64,000 nt of DNA from Periplaneta americana. Its lineage: Eukaryota; Arthropoda; Insecta; Blattodea; Blattidae. The stretch is taken from the NCBI RefSeq assembly GCF_040183065.1, contig NC_091119.1:107845763-107909762 (forward strand), given 5' to 3'. Positions 21,915 through 32,500 of the stretch are shown piece by piece (positions within the stretch are counted from its first letter, which is position 1; every line of letters starts with the position of its first letter). The position numbers and the translations under genes are program-made. The notes under the pieces are model-generated. The model was not told where the DNA came from, ran no database searches, and was given only the letters and a program-made list of their open reading frames with translations.

Positions 21915-22215
21915 GAGTTTTGCATGTACTTCTCAATATCAGTCATAGATGTTTGTAGAGTGCAGGGCTGTGTTTAAGATGAGAAATATCCATATCTTCT
22001 TGCATATTACAAAATGGGCAAAAAGGGCTGTCCAGAATTCCAATTCTGTGTAAGAGAAGAAAGACAGTCATGCTCTGTAGCCATTCGGAAATATGAAACT
22101 GCTATGCATCTTGAATTTGCTGGGGTGTCGTCAGCTATGTTCTTCCATGATTTGTCCTTATGCAATTGTTGCTTTAAGACCCTGTTTTTGATGATTATGG
22201 CTATGGAGTGGTATG
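21915..22215 (-). pseudogene. LINE C-terminal zinc-knuckle relic
   Basis: The minus strand reads VLKQQLHKDKSWKNIADD, then FRMATEHDCLSSLL, a one-base frameshift, then HRIGILDSPFCPFCN and EDMDISHLKHSPAL. This matches the tail after the RNase H region of Jockey/I-type LINEs, with a C-x2-C...H...(C) knuckle whose last Cys is Ser here. Dead because of the frameshift. Coordinates beyond the motif are approximate. Confidence 0.65.
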
Positions 22216-22439
22216 GTTAGTCAAGTGAACTTAGTTCTTTTTGAGAATTCATCATGAGCTTGCCAGAAAATATGCTACCATTCATAATCACACTGAATGG
22301 TTGGTTTGTTAACTCAATGTAGTACATACAACCACCAAACTTGAAGGACCAAGAAATCTGAATTCGGGTTTTACTCCTCAAATGGTGGTAGTTCCAATAT
22401 TGCGCCACTGTTTACCATTCCAGTCCTGCTGCATAAAGA

Positions 22440-23318
22440 ATTATAAAGGAAGGTAAAGGAACATACAAAAGTAAAATGAACACCAATACTGTATTTCAAT
22501 CACATTACAAACATAAAAAACCAACTGTTTCTATTGAAACAAGCAGCTGGTGACTGTTTTGTATCAGCTGGGGATGATAAACTACAGGCCCTGTTCCACA
22601 ATACTTTTATACTTGCAGTAGAATTTAATAATTACCAGTAGTATTATCAGCTAGAACCAGATTTAAATGGATATTTGCATATAACATTCCAGAATAAATG
22701 CAAAGTAAATACTCTTTAATAATTATTGGCATGTCTTGGTCTATGAAATTTCACACATTTTTCCTATGTGTGTAAAAAAATGTATATTTTTACTGGTACT
22801 TGCCTGTTTGAAGCTCAGGTTTATAAAGAAAGCAACATTTTGTTTGACATTCATTAGCAGTGGAAAAATCTTAAATCATTTTAATATTTGATGCTTTTAT
22901 AAATTTAGCAAGTCTCTTCTTTTACATTTCTGTAACACATGCCTTACTGTTAAATTCGAGTGACTCGAGAAAAAAAATCATTTCATACAATACTTTTCAG
23001 TGACAGATGTAGAAGTTTTTACTATTGAAAACTTTAGACTGACTTTCATTACATACTGTATTAAGAAGATAAATTCTATGGTATGGTGTACATTCTACTA
23101 TAAAAATACATATTTGGTGCAAATGTGTATATTTTCATATATATTTCGCCCTGTGAATTTTAATACATTTCCACGCTATATTACCAATGTACTTTCTTTT
23201 ATATTGTTTTATTTTGATCTATGAAATGTTTAATCTTGTAATGTTACTGTTCACTACAAACAAGCTATCACGGGAATGATAAAACTGATTCATGAGTGCA
23301 TGTTATTGTTATTGAAAT
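22440..23318. other. No recognised feature
   Basis: AT-rich; no exon or named repeat recognised. Confidence 0.4.
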
Positions 23319-23332
23319 ATTATTTTACATTA

Positions 23333-23630
23333 TTGGCTTTTAAGGAACCCGGAGGTTCATTGCAGCCCTCACATAAGCCTGCCATCGGTCCCTATCTTGT
23401 GCAAGATTAATCCAGTCTCTGCCATCATATCCCACCTCCCTCAAATCCATTTTAATATTATCTTCCCATCTACGTCTCGGTCTCCCGAAAGGTCTTTTTC
23501 CCTCCGGCCTCCCAACTAACACTCTATATGCATTTCTAGATTCGCCCATACGTGCTACATGCCCTGCCCATCTCAAACATCTGGATTTTATGTTCCTAAT
23601 TATGTCAGGTGAAGTATACAATGTGTGCAG
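23333..23630 (-). mobile_element. 5'-truncated LINE insertion with 14-bp target duplication
   Basis: The direct repeat ATTATTTTACATTA flanks the element exactly (23319-23332 and 23631-23644). Inside, the minus strand encodes the last ~90 residues of a LINE polyprotein: SPDIIRNIKSRCLRWAGHVA, then GRPEGKRPFGRPRRRWEDNI, then WINLAQDRDRWQAYV and MNLRVP with a stop at 23340-23342. The frame is open but far too short for activity. A perfect duplication and an open frame indicate a recent insertion. Confidence 0.9.
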
Positions 23631-24165
23631 ATTATTTTACATTACCTCGATTAATACTTATTATTTAGTAAAAGATACTGTTAGATGAAATGAGACTGAT
23701 GTCAAGTGAATAACAACAATGAATGTGTTGGTTGTGAAACAGGGCCCTACTGAGGATATCTTAAGCCTTTGTCAGTACTACCAAAACAGAAAAAATTCAG
23801 CGACAATACAACTCCCATGAACATAATTCACTGGACACTCCTCATTCTAAAGAACAATTTGTAATACAGAATCAGTACAACATAACACAACACTTATCAA
23901 GCAGTAATCTTCAAGATGGTGACAACACAAGAAATAGTTCTCACTCAAAGCCAAAATCCTTAAAAATTTTTACAGGAGACACCCACCATTGCCTTGTAAC
24001 AGTAAACTCTTATAAGTAATTCAGATTACTGCCTCTTTAATAATTGCAATTCGATAACTCCTCTCAGCGAGTCCTCATGGGAAAAAAATGCACCACTTGG
24101 TATGCAAAATTCGTATCAGTATACACCTGCAACAACTTGCACTACTTATTTATTAGTTCATATTA

Positions 24166-24913
24166 CAGTAAAACCATCTTTTTAACGTTCTCATTTTTTA
24201 GGAAAAGTTTTGAAGTCCTAATAGAACTACCATAACAAAATGTAATTAATCCAACTTTTAAGGAAAATTCTGCTCCTAATGTAAGGAATATAATTTGAAT
24301 GGATTTGCAAATATGCGACAAGTTTTAGCAAAATTCCGAAAGTTTACCGAACATTTGTGATCGATTTCTGTACAAGGGACGAACATGCTAGTGTAGTGCT
24401 GGCAGCATTTCCTATTTTATGGAAATTTCTGCTTTTAATGAATATAATGGATTTGCGAATATGTAACATATTTTAGCAAAATTCCGAACCTGTTCCAAAC
24501 ATTTGTGATCGATTTCTGCACAAAAGATGATCATGTTAGTGTAGAGCTGGCAGCATTTACTGTTTTAAGGAATTTGAGAATATGTAACACTTTTAGCAAA
24601 ATTCCGAACTTGTTCCAAACATATGATCAATTTCTGTACAAGGGATGATCATACTAGTGTAGCATGTCATGATAGACATCTCAATTAATAGAACCACTGC
24701 TCCATAGAATGCACCAATATCATAATCGAAAGTAAGCTTGTAGAAATATTATTGTATGTTTGTACGTATATGAAAACTGTAATAATTACAATGTGGTTAA
24801 ATTGCCTACAGGTGTTTTAATTTCTACTTTCAGATCTTCTCTGCTCATATTTTGAGAAACCAGCATTTTAAGAAAACCCCGCATTTAAGGGAGAGAAAAA
24901 AAGTGTTTTACTG
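24166..24913. mobile_element. Pogo/Tigger-like TIR element with internal tandem repeats
   Basis: The ends CAGTAAAACCATCTTTTTAA and (minus strand from 24913) CAGTAAAACACTTTTTTTCT are flanked by TA at 24164-24165 and 24914-24915. No transposase is recognised. An internal array of three ~130-150 bp repeats fills 24293-24665. Confidence 0.7.
24293..24665 (+). repeat. Three diverged tandem repeats (~130-150 bp)
   Basis: Each unit contains TTTAGCAAAATTCCGAA, then GATC(G/A)ATTTCTG and TAGTGTAG, with GGCAGCATTT in the first two. Unit starts are near 24299, 24447 and 24578. Confidence 0.8.
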
Positions 24914-26457
24914 TACCTCATGTTTCAAAATGTCATTATCCTAACATCTCACTATAATGAAGCTCTATAGTGGTCACAAACTAACTTGCTATAGTGCAAG
25001 TCTGTTATGCTGAAACATAAATATTAGTGGAAATCAGTACAAAACTTTATAACACTGCAAATCACTACATCTTAAGGACTAAATCCTTACTTTTTCACTA
25101 ACCGTTATTAATCACATGGTCAGAACAAAAATACAGTCAGGTTCAATCTGAAGGCTACATTCTGTTGAAGTACCTGACATAATTTCAACCTCTTCTGAAA
25201 CATGTTTCCAACATATGACATAACATACCAAGACGCATGCATTACGAGCTCATATGAGTTGCCTACAATGTAACTAACTTTATCAAAAAATCTGATTTGT
25301 CATAAAAGACGAAAAACTAGTGCAGTTAGACTCCAAATCAGCAGTTTATCACATTCACTGCAAAATTCTGCATTGAAACATATCTTAATCCCGTATTTCA
25401 TGGAAGTGCAGTTTGATTCTAGGCGACTCATATAAGAAACTCATTCTCAGATATATAATTTGTAATCCCTATTTTAAAGATTGCATTTCACTACAGCTCA
25501 TAACATAAAACAGTCTTGAAATAAGATGACCAAACAGCATCTGTATGGCAATTCATTAGTTTTGATACGTAAGACTATTCATGGAAAAGTTTCAAGATGG
25601 AAGCACGCACACCAGTAATCATACAAACTCTTTCATATTCACTCTCATTCTTTTTTTGTCTCTATCTTTCTTTCTCTGTGATAATGCTAATGTGACAAAT
25701 TCAGTGCAAAATTAATACAGTACAGTACTCATCAACTCTTTCACACAGAATAATATCATTATTTGATGCAGTTTCCTTTCAGAAACAAGCTTAAAACTGA
25801 CATATTACCTAGTCATGCACTAGCAGTCAACTTAAGCCCATTTCAAACATTTTGATACATTTCCATTCATTTTCACACCTACTTTATTCGACATTAAAGA
25901 TTTCTACAACTGGCAAAATATTCTGACACGCTCCCAATAGTTCGAAAAACTGCACTTTGCACTTCTGATGGAAGATTTAAAATTCTGTTTACACACAAAG
26001 AGGATATCTACTAAAAAGTTCATCACAGAAATGGCTGTCATCTTGTCATAACATCCCATTTTGTTGCCACATGGCAAAGTATTTAGGTTCAACTTGACCA
26101 GCAAGACCTCTGATGCTCAGTCAGGGAACCAATGAAGAGTCAGAGATTCCAATACTAGAAACAAAATTCCATAAAACGGAATGGTCTTCAAGCACAAATC
26201 AATGTCACTACAATGAAGCAGGAAAGATATGGAAGAGTCAATAAAACTCTAAACGAAATTCTTACACGAGAGATGACCAACTTCTCCACATAAAAGAACC
26301 TTCTTCTTCTTTTTCAAATCTTATGCCCATTGTTCCTGTTCATGTCACTGAGATCATGCCTAAACAGAATGATAAATAATCCCAATTGTACGAAGATCAA
26401 TTTTGAGATCATGTAGAAACAGATTTCAGTTTATCCTCAGAACTCTTCCAGGATCAT
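24914..26457 (-). other. Region downstream of MRG15 stop, likely holding its 3' UTR
   Basis: No repeat is recognised here. The first AATAAA on the minus strand after the MRG15 stop is at 25883-25888, which would give a 3' UTR of about 570 nt. This is a guess from signal position only. Confidence 0.4.
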
Positions 26458-26542
26458 TCATATCGCTTTTCGGTGATATTCTGGTGGAGCTATTCCATAC
26501 TCCTGTAAGCTGAATAGTGTGGCTGTGTTTTTATGAAGATAT
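26458..26542 (-). CDS. MRG15: MRG15 coding exon 10 (last)
   Basis: After acceptor TTGCAG, the exon reads [16 protein letters not shown] and [11 protein letters not shown], then TGA (26458-26460). This is the conserved C-terminus of the MRG domain. Confidence 0.96.
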
Positions 26543-29500
26543 CTGCAACAAAACAACAACACAAATTTAGGCCTAAGTCATTCCATGACTATTCCATAAA
26601 AATATAACAAGAAAGGTGCAAGGTAGAATTAAACATTTTATTTGACCTCTTATATCTTATTATTATACAAAGTATAAAGAAAAAAGATGGATCTGTACGA
26701 ATCCCTATACTTACTTAGTTACTTGCATGTAGCGATTAAGTGGTTGGTGGTTGTGTGATTGTATAGGTTTGGATGTTTCTAGCTTATGATGTGTATGAAA
26801 TAAATTAAAGATTTTGAAAGTTCCATTATTAAGAATTATTATGCTATGTTGAGGATTGCATCAGCCCACTGCAATGATATGTTGCAGGTTACATTGGTGC
26901 ACACCTGCTAAGGAGCAAGACTGCATAGAGTATTACAGAAATGGTAACGAACATTTTTCCTGAATAGGTGTCCACTTAAACGTTTCACGTTAAAATACTG
27001 AGGGAGAGGGGAAATTTACATAACGAAAATACACGTATTTAACATCCCTGATATCGAGAATGTGGTTCTGGGCATTCTCCTTGTATGTAGACTATACTGG
27101 GAAATATATAAAGTTGTGGTTGACACTGTGTGGGGGCAGCACCAGCAGGGGGGCTTTGGTGGGCTGGAACCCACCCAAAATTTATTTAAGCCCACTCTTA
27201 AGCTCCCCCCAACATGAAAATGTACATCATATGAATAATTATTATATATTGTTCAATTTCACGGAAAAATAATTGTTTAAAATAGTGTGTAATAATGTAA
27301 TAATGACTCAGTAATGAACTTTCCAAGAGCAGCTCTCTATTAAGGACTTCTTTGATTCAATCCAATATAAAGAACGTTATAGTAATAAGCTGTTGCGTCA
27401 GTTTTTATCGTCTCGCTTCCTGTTGAGCTGACTGTTTATTATTGCAACTTGACACTCCCACATCTGCGACAAATAAAGTCTCTCTCACTAATTTGGTTTG
27501 AAATTATGAATAGAGTTTGTTATGAGTTTTAATCAGTTTATTTAGTGGTCAGTAGCAATCGGTCCTACATTTTGACAGTTTATTTTCAAGCTTAGAATCG
27601 CATGTTAACAGTAGCTACAATAAACAATAGGCCTACTTGTATATACAGTATACTATAATTATAATAAAATTACAAATATGTGAGTGATATTTCAAATTAT
27701 ATATTTTGGGTGGGTTCCTATAGGGTGAAATAAATTTACAGTAGCTGCGGTGCATCATGTCTGGTAAATGTTCCAAGTGCGATTACTTTCCAAAAAAACC
27801 AGTAATAATTGTATGATAATGTGTTGGATTCGAGTTCAGTAAACAGTGATGTCAAATTACAAAGTGAAACTGAAGAGAGTGAAAAATGTACAGTACAATG
27901 AAATGTTTCTTGCCTATGATTGGGCTGGTGTGACCTTAAAGCAACCCGTTCCCCCAAGGCAGAATGTTAATACGGAGTACTACTGTTCGTTTTTGCAAAA
28001 CATTCTGCGAGCAGCTCTGAGAAGAAAATGGCGACACTTTATGGATAACCCACTCATCGTTCTGCATGACAATGCTAGGGCACATACAGCAGGAGTTGTG
28101 TCTGAATTGTTCAATCGCTGGGGCTGGAAAGTGCTCTATCACCAGTCATATTCTCTGGATTTAAGTCCCTGCAACTTCGATCTAATCCCTAAGATGAAGG
28201 TCCCACTTTGTGGGATTTGCTTCCGAACAGTTGAAGACGTTTTACAGGCAACTGACCGCTCTATTTGCACCATCAATAGATTAGGCAGTGCCAACAGGAT
28301 CCAACGGCTTCCACATCGCTGGGAACACATTGTATGCAATGCTGGTGACTACAGTACATCGAAGGCTTGTAAAACTTAGAACCATATAAGTATGCTATGT
28401 ATCGAGAAAACAATAGTTGTCAGGACTAAAAAATCAACCTATGTAATTGAAAAAAAGCTCCAGACATGGATTCGGATTTCTGAAACACATAAAACTGCCC
28501 AGGTATAATGGGATCATTCAAAACCATGAAAAAAATGGAAGGGGAAGTTTCAATACCCACCATCATTGGTGATACGCAAGTGAAAGAAAATAAACACCAT
28601 TTGGCACTAATAGTTGAAGCTTTACATTAAACAGCATTACAAGGAATAGCTCAAAGAAGCTATGATGAATTTAAAAGCAGCGATAATAAGGGATATTTTA
28701 TTGAACTTTTGGAAACTTAGATCCTCTACTACAAGCAAGAATAGAAGATGAAAACCAAAACACCAAGTGTACTGTATACACCATACCATTCAAAATAAAA
28801 TATTCAATATTGCTAAATGTACCATTGCTATTTTCAAGCAGTCAGCCAGATTGGACAGTATTATTTTATTACTTAATTTCAATAGCTAAAACCTACGCTA
28901 TAATATATGCATGCTCCAGTATATACTGTATTTATTTGTTCCAAAGCCTCCAATGCTACAAAACCAGTAATATACACAACACCATATTGGTTATTTTACG
29001 ACACTTTCCAACTGCTATGGTTATACAGCATCTGAATGAGGTAAAGATGACAATGCCGGCAAAATGAGTCCAGGGTCCAACACCAAAAGTTACCCAGCAG
29101 TTACTCTTATTGGGTTGAGAGAAAACCTCAACCAGGTAACTTGTTTCAACCAGCATTTGAACCCGGGCCTGCTCATTTCACGGTCAGGCATGCTAACTGT
29201 TACTCCACAGTGGTGGACTTGGCCATGAAGTACAATATGATTGAAAGTGTTATGTCTTCGTGTGAATATTTTTGTATAAGTAATGTGGATTTTCTTTACA
29301 TATAATATCCCCCCTAACTTTTTGGTGTGCCCACCCCAGCACTTCCCCAGTTTGAAAGTTCTCGCACCGCCACTGGTGTGGAGACTCGGCATAATACAAA
29401 GTATTCTCTCACAAAATGTTATATAAATTTATACATTTTCGGTTAAATATAAGAACGGTACTTTGAATGAGGTGTAATGAAAAGATGACACAATTCTTGT

Positions 29501-32500
29501 ATTTTAAACAAATTAACCATTTTACATACACTTCCAACTCAAGTTCATCTCTCAACAGAAGTTACTTTACATTATCCTGTCTAGAGTGATTCTTTGGAAC
29601 AAGTGGATAATTCAGACACTACAGCAGTGCCGACTACGCTCGCTACTAGTCACTGGGCCATACTGAGTCATGTCAAACAAAAGAGAATCAAAATGTTACT
29701 AGTAAAATACTTGACTATATTCTTTAAGAATTTACTGAACTAGTCAAGTGCAAGATTTACGGAGTACAATGGGGAATTTATAATGCACTAAAAGAAAATG
29801 CATGTTTTCGAAGATATAACATGTTATCACAGCAAAATTAAGAAGAAATATGATGCGGTCCAAGGAATATCGTTGAAATAGATTAAATTGAGAAACAAAA
29901 ATATATCAAAGGGATAATGGACGAAACATTCATTTGTGTCATTTTTGCGCGAAGCACTTGTTACTAATATATTCCTTCACCAAATCCTACCTAACTTTGT
30001 CACTGACAGTGGGCTACTTGTAACTAATAATATATCCCCTCACCAAACCCTACCTAACCTTGTCACTGACAGTGGGCTACTTGTAACTAATAATCAGACA
30101 TCGGATTCTAGGGCAAATGCCTATTTTGTTTCTTTAGGAGAAAAGTAAAAATAATGATTAATATTTGTGTTTCATGGAAATTGAAAGGTATTCAAAGAGT
30201 TTTATAATGCCCTAAAACGGTTATTAGAGCCTAATTTGTTAATATTCGCCTAAAAATGCCTAACTCACTGTAAAGTTTCGCATTTTACTCTTACTTTTTA
30301 TAATTTATACATGCATTCACTGCGAAATTTAAGGCATTTAAAACGTGGAAAGTTTGCTTCACACTGGCCATGAAACCATTGATAAAGGAAACAAAATGTT
30401 TTGACTCTCACGACACTCGCAATAGATTTCACCGAATTTAACATGTTTGGAGGCATAAATGCCGACAAAGAACCAACCTTAGTTTTGAAGCAGGCAACAA
30501 TCACAACATGTGCTGCTACCGATTCAGAGATATACTATACTATAAAAATGACTGACTTCGGTCTGAAACCGATTAGCTGTACTGCCCTTCAGAGTGTCAT
30601 AAAATCACAATTTTTGGAGAAAGAGTGTTTTTGAAATATTTATGAAAAGTCGTAAAACTGCGAATTAGTAGGGTAAACCGTTACAAAATATTTAAAAGAA
30701 TGGCCCTCCTAGTGTTAACACTACCAGGAAATGCAACAATAAGTGGAACTTTGTATTTTTGTCCAATTGAATCTCAATAACAACGGTTCATTTGAATGCT
30801 CGTTAACAGTTGCTCTTTCCCTCACCTTATTTGTGTCGAGAAGTTTTGAGCGGTAGGATGTTTTCCTGTGAAATTTAACGCGATAATGCCAAAAAATATA
30901 AGTGCAAAATCTACATTGATCCGGCAATGGCTAACAGAATATTCAGAATTCACTTATGATGGAAAAATAATATTCTGCAAGATTTGTAGCAAACAGGTAT
31001 GTAACAATAGTTGAAATATATAAATTCTATTAATTTTAATGAGTAGGCCTATAATATTTATACATTGACTGAGCTATCCTGAGGTATAATTCTTTTTAAG
31101 ACCACTACACTTTAACCTTTTAAATTCCGATAGTTAAAGTATTTGCAGGTCATTAAAATTTTGATTGTTCGAACCCACTAACTTTGTGATAGAAATACGG
31201 CAATACAACAATTAGGATTTTATTTTAATTTTATTCAGTTTACTTTACATTTTTAGATTTCGCAAGAAAAGAAGTGCCACCTAAAGCAGCATGTGCAAGG
31301 AGCGGCTCATAAGGCTAAAGCTCAGCAGAAAAATCAACTGCAACAAACTTTACTAACACAGCCTACTTCATCCAATCTCAGCAGCAATTTCTATGCTGAT
31401 TCAACCAGAGCGTTTGTTGCTGCTAACATTCCCTGGAATGCAATTGAAAATCCGGTTTTAAGACAGTTTTTACAAAAATACTGCAAACAAAATATCCCAT
31501 CTGAGTCGACCCTAAGAAAAAATTACTTAGACAGAATATACAATGAAACTTTAGCTTCCATTCGGGAGGATATAGGTGATTCTTACATATGGGTCTCTGT
31601 GGATGAAACCTCAGATCCTATGAATAGATATATAGCAAATATGGTAGTAGGAAAACGTAGTCCTGATGGACCTTCGATTCCACACCTCGTATGTGTTAAG
31701 GAACTTTCGAAAGTGAATAGCCAAGCCATTGCTTATTTTGTAAATAAAGGCCTACAGTCTTTATACTCAGGTAATATAGACGATTCTAAAGTTCTGTTGT
31801 TTTGTACTGATGCTGCCTCATACATGGTTGCTGCAGCTCCACTTCTTAAAACATTTTATCCTAACCTCACGCATGTAACCTGTCTAGCACATGGCCTTCA
31901 CAGGGTTTCTGAAACAATCCAGAATGAATTTCCTCTTGTCAATTCGTTTATTTCTAACACAAAAAAATGTTTTTATAAAGCCCCATCCAGGATTTCAATA
32001 TTCAGAGAGAACTTTCCAGATATCCCACTCCCACCTCAGCCGGTTGTTACACGATGGAGAACCTGGATTCAGTCAGTGGTGTATTATTCTAAGTATTTTA
32101 AAGAAGTGGTCACAGTTATTGATAAATTACCTGAAACTGATAGTGCAGCGTGTGTGAAAGCAGTGAAAGATTGTCTGAATGACTCACGAGTGAAAAACGA
32201 TATTGCCTACATAACATCAAACTTTTCTTTCATACCTGCAAGCATTGAACAATTAGAACGTGAAAAACAATCTCTTTGTAGCCAAATAGCAATAGCAAAG
32301 GAAGCTCAAGTGAACATACATTCTGCTTTGGGCGAAACTGGGAAAAAAGTTAAAAATAAGTGGGACAACGTATTAAATAAGAATGTAGGATTTTCATTGT
32401 TGGAAAAAGTATCAAGAGTGATATCGGGGGAAAGTGTTGATGTTTCTATTGTACCTAATTTAAAATTTGCGCCTCTCACATCAGTTTCGGTTGAAAGAAG

